NCBI RefSeq assembly: GCF_041435495.1
Contig: NZ_CP108644.1
Location: 3,705,501-3,769,500, forward strand
Length of the DNA stretch: 64,000 bases
Reading direction: 5' to 3'
Origin: Streptomyces sp. NBC_01116
GTDB taxonomy: Bacteria; Actinomycetota; Actinomycetes; Streptomycetales; Streptomycetaceae
Below the pieces are notes generated by a model, which did no database searches, was not told the origin of the DNA, and worked only from the letters and a program-made list of their open reading frames with translations. Position numbers and translations under genes: made by a program. Position 1 is the first letter of the stretch. Each line of letters opens with the position of its first letter. Shown one piece after another: positions 54,685 through 64,000 of this stretch.

Positions 54685-56018
54685 AGCGACTGGCCCTGCG
54701 GACCGGAGTCCGCTGGAAGATCAGCATCGCCATCGCGGCGGTCGGCGCGCTCGTCGCGGTGGCGCTGAGCCTCGTGGTGCACAACGCGGCCCGCGTCTCG
54801 ATGATCGAGAACGCCCGCGAGGTGCAGCTGGAGCGGCTGCTGGGCGCGCAGCGCTTCTACGAGGCGACGAGCATGCAGAAGGGCGGTCCGAAGTTCGGGG
54901 CGAAGCTCAACGACCCGACGATCCCGCCGAGCCTGCGCGACGAGGTCCGCAAGAACCGCCGGGCCACCCATGTGACGCAGGGCCCCGACGGGGTCCCCGA
55001 GGTCTGGGCGGCGGTTCCGCTGGCGGGCGGGGACGTGCTCTCGCTGCACTCCCGGTTCGCGGACCGCTCCGCCACGATCATGGACGACCTGGACCGGGCC
55101 CTGCTCATCGGCTCGGTCTCGGTGGTCTTCGGCGGCTGCGCGCTCGGGGTCCTCATCGGCGGCCAGCTCTCGCGCCGGCTGCGCAAGGCGGCGGCCGCGG
55201 CGGGCCGGGTCGCCCAGGGGCAGACGGACGTACGGGTCAGGGAGGCCGTCGGCGGGGTCGTCCGCGACGAGACCGACGAGCTGGCGCGGGCGGTCGACGC
55301 GCTGACCGACGCGCTGAACGAGCGGATCGAGGCGGAGCGCCGGGTCACCGCGGACATCGCCCATGAGCTGCGTACCCCGGTGACCGGGCTGCTCACGGCG
55401 GCCGAGCTGCTGCCGCCGGGCCGCCCCACCGAGCTGGTGCGGGACCGGGCGCAGGCGATGCGCACGCTGGTCGAGGACGTGCTGGAGGTGGCCCGGCTGG
55501 ACAGCGCCTCGGAGCGGGCGGAGCTCCAGATGCTGCCGCTCGGCGAGTTCGTCAGCCGCCGGATCGGGCTGCTGAACCCGGAGGTGACCGTGCGGGTGGT
55601 GCACGAGTCGTGGGTCTCCACCGATCCGCGCCGGCTGGAGCGCATCCTCGGCAATCTGCTCGGGAACGCCGCGAAGCACGGCTCGACCCCGGTGGAGGTC
55701 ACGGTCGAGGGCCGGGTGGTGCGGGTCCGCGACCACGGTCCGGGATTCCCGGAGGAGCTGCTGCGGGACGGGCCGAGCCGCTTCCGTACCGGAAGCATGG
55801 ACCGGGCCGGGCACGGTCACGGTCTCGGCCTGACGATCGCGGCGGGCCAGGCGAGGGTGCTGGGGGCCCGGCTGACCTTCCGCAACGCGGCGCCCTCGGG
55901 CGCGGCGGAGGGCACGGGCGGGGCGATCGCGGTGCTGTGGCTGCCGGAGCACGCGCCGACGGTGACCGGGAGCTTCCCGGTGCTGCGGATGGCGGACCAG
56001 CGGCAGGCGTCGGACTGA
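54681..56018 (+). CDS. cseC: Sensor histidine kinase CseC
   Basis: The protein has 445 residues and starts in an ATGA overlap with cseB. TM1 lies at about 13-34 and TM2 at about 137-160, enclosing an extracytoplasmic sensor of about 100 residues. A HAMP domain follows, then the H box AHELRTPV with His228, the N box (LGNLLGNAAKHG), and G boxes DHGPGFPEE and GHGHGLGLTI. It senses cell-wall damage and phosphorylates CseB. Confidence 0.95.
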   Translation: MKRLALRTGVRWKISIAIAAVGALVAVALSLVVHNAARVSMIENAREVQLERLLGAQRFYEATSMQKGGPKFGAKLNDPTIPPSLRDEVRKNRRATHVTQGPDGVPEVWAAVPLAGGDVLSLHSRFADRSATIMDDLDRALLIGSVSVVFGGCALGVLIGGQLSRRLRKAAAAAGRVAQGQTDVRVREAVGGVVRDETDELARAVDALTDALNERIEAERRVTADIAHELRTPVTGLLTAAELLPPGRPTELVRDRAQAMRTLVEDVLEVARLDSASERAELQMLPLGEFVSRRIGLLNPEVTVRVVHESWVSTDPRRLERILGNLLGNAAKHGSTPVEVTVEGRVVRVRDHGPGFPEELLRDGPSRFRTGSMDRAGHGHGLGLTIAAGQARVLGARLTFRNAAPSGAAEGTGGAIAVLWLPEHAPTVTGSFPVLRMADQRQASD

Positions 56019-56112
56019 GCCGCACCGCCCGGTGGACGGTGTGGTGGAACGACGACGGCGACCCCGAGGAGTGAGCCGTGAGGCTGTCCTCGACGTCGCC
56101 GTCGGACGGGTG

Positions 56113-56133
56113 ACCCGGGCGCACGCCCCGGGT
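56113..56133. terminator. Hairpin ACCCGGG/CCCGGGT between cseC and the M23 peptidase gene
   Basis: A 7-bp perfect stem with a 7-nt loop lies in the 215-bp gap between convergent genes. There is no T-run, as is usual in this GC range. The rest of the gap shows no gene. Confidence 0.5.
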
Positions 56134-56233
56134 ACCGGGGTGTAACGGGTCCACTGACTCTGTTCGGTTGTGCTGCGCGCCCGGCCGGGCGCTTCGGGGG
56201 CCGGTCCGGGGTCGCGCGGTTACGCCGGCCGGA

Positions 56234-56950
56234 TCAGATGGAGACGTGCACCGAGCGGAGGAACGCCGCCGGGTTCAGCGCCGAGCCGTAGTTCGGGGAC
56301 GTGCGGATCTCGAAGTGCAGGTGCGGGCCGCTGGAGTTTCCGGTGTTGCCGGACAGCGCGATCTTCTGGCCGGTCTTCACGGTCTGGCCGATCTTCACGT
56401 TGACCTTCGACAGGTGCGCGTACTGCGAGTACTTGCCGTTGGAGTGCTTGATCACGACGGCGTTGCCGTACGCGGGGCCGTCGCCGGCGCCGTTCGGGCC
56501 TGCCTTCACGACGGTGCCCTTGTGGGCGGCCACGACGTCGGTGCCGACCGGCACGGCGAAGTCCTGGCCGGAGTGCTTGGCGGCCCAGCGGGCGCCACCG
56601 GTGCCGTAGCTGGCGCTCAGCGTGTACTTCTTGACCGGGGACTTCCAGGAGGCGGCGTTCTTCTTCGCGGCCTTCTTCTTGTCCTCGGCCTTCTTCTTCG
56701 CGTCGGAGGCCTTCTTCGCGGAGGCCTTCTTCGCGGCCTCGGCGGCCTTGCCCTGCGCGGTCGCCTGCTGGGCGACCGAGTCGGCGGCCGTGGCGGCGGC
56801 GAGGGGAGCGGCAGCGGCTTCACCGCCGCTGGACGCGAACGCCGATCCGGCACCCAGCACCACGGACGCTCCCAGGCCGGCGGCCAGGACGGCGCCACGG
56901 ACGCGGAAGGCGGACGGGCGGATGGTGTGCTGGTTCGTTGCGCGCTTCAT
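56234..56950 (-). CDS. Secreted M23-family (LytM) peptidoglycan endopeptidase
   Basis: The protein has 238 residues from the ATG at 56950. The signal peptide runs about 1-40 (basic n-region, VLAAGLGASVVLGAGSAFAS). An Ala/Lys-rich, probably coiled-coil segment follows (about 55-98). The LytM domain has Zn ligands His126 and Asp130 (HSGQD) and His212 (HLH), with His179 and His210 as catalytic residues. It would cleave cross-link peptides in the wall. A long leader lies upstream (see 56951-57406). Its nearness to the sigE operon fits envelope maintenance. Confidence 0.9.
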   Translation of the reverse strand: MKRATNQHTIRPSAFRVRGAVLAAGLGASVVLGAGSAFASSGGEAAAAPLAAATAADSVAQQATAQGKAAEAAKKASAKKASDAKKKAEDKKKAAKKNAASWKSPVKKYTLSASYGTGGARWAAKHSGQDFAVPVGTDVVAAHKGTVVKAGPNGAGDGPAYGNAVVIKHSNGKYSQYAHLSKVNVKIGQTVKTGQKIALSGNTGNSSGPHLHFEIRTSPNYGSALNPAAFLRSVHVSI

Positions 56951-57406
56951 ACGAGGAAGTCCTCCGAAGGTGAGTGGACCCGGCGTGCTGTCCGGGCTTG
57001 CTCCACCTTGGTAACCCGCACCCCCGCCGGTGCTCAAACACCCCATCTACGAAGAAAAGCCGTAGAGGGGGCCGGGGGAATTCGCCGCACTTGTCCCTCC
57101 GTGAGGAGTCGGCACGGGCCACGAAATCCTGCGCGCGGAAGACGTTTAACGCCTGTTCCGTGAGCCTTTTTCCGGACATGCCACCGCGAAAGGGCCGTAT
57201 CGCCCAGAACCTCGGAAGGGCCCACCGCCGCCGGGCCGAAGGTCCCTCGGCCGATCACATGCCCTTCTCCTAGCCCGGGTAGTAGGCCTGTTTCGGGCTG
57301 TGCGCCTTGTCACCGCCGGTGGGACCTAGGTCCTTCCGATTCGGGACCTTCGGCCCGCTACTTCACTACGCTGACGGGAAAGCGGCACCACACCCCGGGG
57401 GACTCC
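56951..57406. other. 456-bp intergenic region: leader of the M23 gene and promoter of the trypco2 gene
   Basis: No gene is supported here. Near the M23 start, on its strand, AAGGTG (about 57004-57009) and CACCTT (about 56964-56969) can pair around an inner CCCGG/CCGGG stem, giving a possible leader structure. An AT-richer patch (57040-57180) may hold the promoter. A CCTAGG at about 57326-57331 lies before the trypco2 gene. No clear -35/-10 pair is convincing. Confidence 0.4.
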
Positions 57407-57865
57407 ATGACGGCCGAGAACACCCATGTACCGAACGCCCAGGCACCGGACGCCCACGTACCGGACGCCCAGGCACCGAAAGCCCACGCGCTGGACGGCA
57501 TCGAGCTCGCCGACGCCGTGGCGTCCATCCGCAACCAGCTCATCGACGCGGCGACCCGGGCCACGGACCACCCGGTCTCCTTCGCGGTCGGCGACATCCA
57601 GATGGAGTTCACCCTCGAACTGCGCCGCGAGGCCAAGGCGGGCGGCAAGGTGAAGGCCTGGGTGGTCGAGGCGGGTGCGGACGCCGCCCGCACCACGGGC
57701 CGCACGCACAAGGTCGCCTTCACCCTGACCCCGCGCAACGCCGCCACGGGCGAGGCCTGGGAGATCGGAACGGAGGACGACGGGTCCACCGCGGGATTCG
57801 GCAGCAGCACAGCGCGGGACGACGGGCCCACGGCAGGGTTCGGGGACGGGGCGGCGAGGCCGTGA
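57407..57865 (+). CDS. Trypsin-co-occurring (trypco2-like) small protein
   Basis: The protein has 152 residues. The N-terminus has (V/A)PDAHVPDAQAP-like repeats (about 6-28). The core, GIELADAVASIRNQLIDAA...FAVGDIQMEFTLELRREAKAGGKVKAWVVEAGAD, is the trypco2 pattern: one long helix plus a beta sheet. An acidic Gly-rich tail follows. Trypco domains were described beside trypsin-like and STAND NTPase genes in predicted conflict systems. Its stop overlaps the next start (GTGA), so the two proteins are translationally coupled and probably act together. Confidence 0.75.
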   Translation: MTAENTHVPNAQAPDAHVPDAQAPKAHALDGIELADAVASIRNQLIDAATRATDHPVSFAVGDIQMEFTLELRREAKAGGKVKAWVVEAGADAARTTGRTHKVAFTLTPRNAATGEAWEIGTEDDGSTAGFGSSTARDDGPTAGFGDGAARP

Positions 57866-60800
57866 GCACGGTGCCGCCGGCCGACCGCACGGTGGTCGTC
57901 TCCGCGATCCAGCAGGGCAGCGGCGTCCTCCTCACCGACCGGCTGGTCCTGACCTGCGCCCATGTGGTCAAGTCCGGGTCCGTCCTGATCGCCCACCCCG
58001 CCGTCTCCGACCGCGTACGGGCCACCGTCGCCTGGATCGACTACCGCCTGGACGTGGCCCTGCTGGAGGCCGTCGAACCGGTGCGGCCGGTCCCTCCCGT
58101 ACGGCTCGGCGTGGTCGACACCCGCCAGGCGATACCCGAGTGCGAGATCACCGGCTTCCCGCGCGTCCAGCGCTACGGCCGCGACCAGCACCTGGAGGCG
58201 GACCAGTACACGGCGACGGTGCTGCCCATGGCGGGGCTCGTCCGCGACCTGCTGGTCTGCGACCTCGACGGCCCGCCCGCGGCACGCCCGGACGACGAGC
58301 CGGCCGCGCTGTCCGGGCTCTCCGGCGGCCCGGTCTTCATGGGGGACGTGCTCCTGGGCGTCGCCCGGCAGGTCCCGCGGCAGCGCGACGGCCGCCGGGT
58401 CGAGTGCGTCCCGCTCGCCCCGGTCCTGGCCGCGAAGCCCTTCCGCCTCGTCTACCGGCGGACCGGGGTCGACCTGCGCGAGGAACGCGTCCACGGCAGC
58501 TTCCCGAGAGACCTGCGGTACGAGGCGGAGTACGCCCGGGCGCTCGGCGTCGCCTACCGCCGCACGAAGATCTTCGGCCTGGACGAGCTGAGCCGGCACG
58601 ACGCCGAATGGGACCTCGACACCGCCTACCTCAGCCTGGAGGCCCAGGCACAGGACCGGGCCGCCTCCGGACCCGTCGCCACCCACGCCCCGCCCCTCCC
58701 CCAGCGCGTCCACACCCTCCTCGCCGACCGGCCCCGGGTCCTGCTGCGCGGCGAGGCGGGCGCGGGCAAGACGACGCTGCTGTGGTGGCTGGCCGCCCAC
58801 GCCTCGGCCCGCACCCTCGACGACGACCTGGCCCCGCTCAACGGCCTGGTCCCCTTCGTGGTGCCCCTGCGCACCCTGCGGGGCCGCGGGGCGACGTTCC
58901 CGGGCCCGGCCGAGCTGTCGGGTGCGGCGGGGCTGGTGGTCGACACGGCGCCGGAGGGCTGGGCGGGCCGGGTCCTGGAGTCGGGTCGGGCGCTGCTCCT
59001 GGTGGACGGCCTGGACGAGGTGCCGCCGGAGGACCGCGAGCAGGCGCACACCTGGCTCACGCAGCTGCTGGCCCGCTACCCGGACACCCGGTGCGTCGCG
59101 ACCGTCCGGCCGCTCGCCGTCGAGCCGGACTGGCTGCGCTCGGAAGGCTTCGCGGAGCTACGGCTCCTGCCCATGCGGAACGAGGACATCCAGGCGTTCG
59201 TCGCCTCCTGGCACCGGGCGGCCCTGCTGTCCGAGCTGGACGGCCACGACCGGCTGGACGAACTGGAGCACGACCTGTCCCGCCAGTTCGACCAGAACGC
59301 CACCCTCCGTGACCTGGCCCGTACGCCGCTGCTCTGCGCGGTGATCTGCGCCCTCCACCGCCGCCGCGACGGATTCCTCCCGGAGACCCGCTGGAAGCTG
59401 TACAGCTCGGCCCTGGACATGCTGCTGGGCCACCGCGACCGCCGCCGCCGGATCGGGGGACCCGAGGGCATCGAGCTGGAGGTGGAGGAACACACCCAGC
59501 TGCTCCAGCGCATCGCGGTGTGGCTGGTCCGGGAGGGCCAGTCGGAGTTCACCCGGGGTCAGGCGCTGCGCCAGCTCGGCCGGGCGCTGGCGGGGATGGA
59601 GCGGGTGAGCTCGCAGGGCCCGCCGGAGAGGATCCTGACCCATCTGCTCAACCGGAGCGGGCTGCTCCAGGAGCGCAGGGACGACACCTACCAGTTCATC
59701 CACCGGACCTTCCAGGACTACCTGGCCGCGAAGGAGCTGATCGAGGACGAGCACCTCAACGAGCTGCTGCGGCACGCGGACGAGGAGTACTGGCAGGACG
59801 TGATCCTGCTGGCGGCGGGGCACTGCGGCAGGCGCGAACTCGCGGTGCTGGTGGACGGGTTGCTGGACGCGGGGCTGAAGCACCCGGAGGGCTCCGCCGA
59901 GCGGAGCACCCTGCACGTCCTCGCGGCGCTGTGCGAGCAGCACGCGACCTGGCTGGACGGCGCGGTACGGGACCGGGTCCGCCACAGCACGGCGTCCCTG
60001 TTCCCGCCCGCCGACGCGGACCAGGCAGCCGTCCTGTCCCGGCTCGGGGCGGCGGCGCTGGACCACCTGCCGGAACCGGAGAGCGTGCCGGCGGGCAGCC
60101 CGGCCGCCCATCACGTGTCCCGCCTGCTCCTCAACGTCGGCGGCGCCGAGGCCATCCGGCACGTCCGCGCGTGGCTCGCCGCGCATCCCGCGCTGTTCAG
60201 CGACTTCACCACCCTGTGGAGCGTCTTTCCACCGGAGCCCTACGCCCGTGAGGTCCTCGCCCACCACGACCTCTCGCAGCGCTACGTCCTCGTCGACCGG
60301 GGCCGGCTCGGCGCCCTGCGCCACCTGCCGTCCCTGGGACGACTCATCCTGTTCGGCGACCTGACCGACGGCGAGCTGCGCACCGCCCTGGCCGAGACCC
60401 GTCTGAGCCATCTGCGCCTCCACGCGAACACCCTGTTCGCGGACGTCTCCCTGCTGGGCTCCCAGGCGGACACGCTCCGTCACCTCGGCCTCGTCCAATG
60501 TCCCGCGATCGAGGACCTGACGCCGCTCGGCGCGCTGCCCTCGCTCACCGACCTCTCGGTGGACCTGGGACAGCGCTCGGCCGGTCTCCTCGCCCCCGTG
60601 GCGGGCATGTCCGACCTCATCTACCTGAACGTCCGCGGACTGGACCCGGCCGCGTGGGACGAACTGCCGGTCCTCCCGGGCCTGGCGCAGCTCTGCGTCA
60701 GCGGTGACCAGCCCCTGTCCGTGCGGGGGCTCGGGGCCTGGGAGTCGCTCACCGGGCTGCGTGTCTCGGAGGTCGCCTCGCTCGGCGACGTGCTGGCCGA

Positions 60801-61116
60801 ACTCCGTGCGAACCCCCGCATCACCCTGTTCGAGCTGGAGTCGTTCCCCTTCACGGCGACGGACGCCCTCGAACCGGTCCCCTCGGTCGAGGATCTTGAG
60901 GTCGACGCGTTCCAGGACGCCGGTCAGGCGGACCTGCTGCGCCGGCTCTTTCCCGGGCTCACCGCGCTGACGCTGAACGTTCCGACGGACACAGCGGAGC
61001 TGGACCTCACACCGCTGCTCTCCTGGACCGGTCTCCAGGTGACCGTCTACGGAGGCGTCGGCACGGCCCTGGTGGGCGGCGACGCACTGGGAGAGCGGCT
61101 TCACGTCCACATCTGA
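57862..61116 (+). CDS. Trypsin-like protease fused to NACHT NTPase and LRR-like C-terminus
   Basis: The protein has 1084 residues from a GTG coupled to the trypco2 gene. A trypsin-like domain (about 1-200) has the complete triad His34 (TCAHVV), Asp64 (LDVALL) and Ser154 (GLSGGP). The NACHT NTPase has Walker A GEAGAGKTT (Lys303) and Walker B LLVDGLDE (Asp382). Winged-helix and superhelical regions follow, with FIHRTFQDYLAAKEL typical of NACHT. The C-terminus (about 800-1084) is a string of leucine-rich segments. This is the layout of bacterial NLR-like or Avs-like sensors, where ligand binding by the repeats would activate the protease. Defence function is inferred. There is no signal peptide. 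Confidence 0.85.
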   Translation: MSTVPPADRTVVVSAIQQGSGVLLTDRLVLTCAHVVKSGSVLIAHPAVSDRVRATVAWIDYRLDVALLEAVEPVRPVPPVRLGVVDTRQAIPECEITGFPRVQRYGRDQHLEADQYTATVLPMAGLVRDLLVCDLDGPPAARPDDEPAALSGLSGGPVFMGDVLLGVARQVPRQRDGRRVECVPLAPVLAAKPFRLVYRRTGVDLREERVHGSFPRDLRYEAEYARALGVAYRRTKIFGLDELSRHDAEWDLDTAYLSLEAQAQDRAASGPVATHAPPLPQRVHTLLADRPRVLLRGEAGAGKTTLLWWLAAHASARTLDDDLAPLNGLVPFVVPLRTLRGRGATFPGPAELSGAAGLVVDTAPEGWAGRVLESGRALLLVDGLDEVPPEDREQAHTWLTQLLARYPDTRCVATVRPLAVEPDWLRSEGFAELRLLPMRNEDIQAFVASWHRAALLSELDGHDRLDELEHDLSRQFDQNATLRDLARTPLLCAVICALHRRRDGFLPETRWKLYSSALDMLLGHRDRRRRIGGPEGIELEVEEHTQLLQRIAVWLVREGQSEFTRGQALRQLGRALAGMERVSSQGPPERILTHLLNRSGLLQERRDDTYQFIHRTFQDYLAAKELIEDEHLNELLRHADEEYWQDVILLAAGHCGRRELAVLVDGLLDAGLKHPEGSAERSTLHVLAALCEQHATWLDGAVRDRVRHSTASLFPPADADQAAVLSRLGAAALDHLPEPESVPAGSPAAHHVSRLLLNVGGAEAIRHVRAWLAAHPALFSDFTTLWSVFPPEPYAREVLAHHDLSQRYVLVDRGRLGALRHLPSLGRLILFGDLTDGELRTALAETRLSHLRLHANTLFADVSLLGSQADTLRHLGLVQCPAIEDLTPLGALPSLTDLSVDLGQRSAGLLAPVAGMSDLIYLNVRGLDPAAWDELPVLPGLAQLCVSGDQPLSVRGLGAWESLTGLRVSEVASLGDVLAELRANPRITLFELESFPFTATDALEPVPSVEDLEVDAFQDAGQADLLRRLFPGLTALTLNVPTDTAELDLTPLLSWTGLQVTVYGGVGTALVGGDALGERLHVHI

Positions 61117-61119
61117 CGC

Positions 61120-61169
61120 GAAGGGGCTGCCCCGGACCGGTGGAGAACCGGTGCCGGGGCAGCCCCTTC
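61120..61169. terminator. Bidirectional terminator, 16-bp perfect stem extended by ACCGGT pairing
   Basis: GAAGGGGCTGCCCCGG (61120-61135) pairs with 61154-61169. The inner ACCGGT copies (61136-61141 and 61147-61152) extend the stem past one bulged G. It separates the NACHT gene from convergent clpC. Confidence 0.85.
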
Positions 61170-61201
61170 ACACACGCTCGGGCTCACGCCCTACGCACGC
61201 G

Positions 61202-63730
<2,529 letters not shown>

Positions 63731-63951
63731 CGTTAATCGCTCCTCAGAGCGGTCGGTCAGTGAGGGGTCGGTCCCCTCCCAGTCCTTCCGCATGCTAGTC
63801 CCGCAGGACGGGACAGCTCATTCCAACTGCCGACATCCGTCCGGATCACCCCGCGCCGGGCGGGGATTCTTACTGCCGAACAGCTGACAACTGCTCCAAC
63901 CCGATGGTGCGAGACGATGTTCCCGCAGGCCAGGCAGATACCCCTTTCGCC

Positions 63952-63969
63952 AGTACGCCGATGGCGAAC
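63952..63969. promoter_or_regulatory. ClgR operator upstream of clpC
   Basis: AGTACGCCGATGGCGAAC fits every position of the ClgR consensus WNNWCGCYNANRGCGWWS as I remember it from Corynebacterium and Streptomyces work. It lies about 222 bp before the clpC start. The 270 bp from clpC to the window edge contain no supported gene. Confidence 0.65.
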
Positions 63970-64000
63970 GTGAGACGTCTCGGCCAGCGTGTCGCCCCTT

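Noticed and set aside
55610..56074. Possible small gene after cseC ending in WTVWWNDDGDPEE
   Set aside because: Most of the frame lies inside cseC in another phase; only about 20 codons are outside, with no start or ribosome-binding site.
56951..57300. Possible c-di-AMP (ydaO) riboswitch before the M23 peptidase gene, attractive because disA is nearby
   Set aside because: I looked on the minus strand for the conserved GGGTGAATC and AATCCGTCAGCTAACC-like blocks and did not find them; only a simple hairpin near the start is visible.

Overview
The window is very GC-rich, densely coded DNA with GTG and TTG starts, SARP regulators and the gene order radA-disA-mutY-sigE-cseABC-clpC. This points firmly to a Streptomyces (or close relative) chromosome. 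The left 36 kb is an accessory biosynthetic gene cluster that continues past the left edge. The right 27 kb is conserved core chromosome with one accessory-looking pair of conflict-system genes.

Cluster, 1 to about 36.4 kb. It opens with the 3' end of an AMP-forming acyl/aryl-acid ligase and a 1721-residue type I PKS (KS-AT-DH-KR-ACP). The PKS lacks docking domains and a thioesterase, and its DH motif looks like that of iterative 6-methylsalicylate/naphthoate-type synthases. A TetR gene, an MFS exporter and an XRE-SARP-NB-ARC regulator follow. Then comes a long rightward block: a stand-alone ACP; a PfaA/Pfa2-like synthase (KS-AT-4xACP-KR-DH); a Pfa3-like synthase (KS-CLF-AT-DH-DH); a PfaD-like enoyl reductase; two tandem acyl-CoA dehydrogenase-like flavoproteins; a phosphopantetheinyl transferase; and an FAD oxidoreductase. 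A strong convergent terminator closes the block. A second SARP, a MerR regulator and a small gene behind a palindromic MerR-type operator flank it. The inferred product is a polyunsaturated (polyene) acyl chain, possibly joined to or primed by an aromatic acid, further desaturated and exported. I do not recognise a characterised cluster with this exact content.

Core, about 36.5 to 57 kb. In order: a membrane protein, an SH3-like protein, a Ser/Thr kinase with a PQQ-type sensor domain, ilvD, a TetR gene coupled to a TIM-barrel gene, a Ppx/GppA phosphatase, a Cys-rich conserved protein, a sigma-like/BACON membrane protein with a long PTDPG tail, radA, disA, an anchored secreted protein, mutY, the sigE-cseA-cseB-cseC cell-envelope stress operon, and an M23 peptidase.

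Right end, 57.4 to 64 kb. A translationally coupled trypco2-like protein and a trypsin-NACHT protein with an LRR-like tail form a candidate STAND-type conflict/defence module. It converges on clpC, and a near-perfect ClgR operator lies about 220 bp upstream of clpC. No tRNA, rRNA, CRISPR array or insertion sequence was seen.
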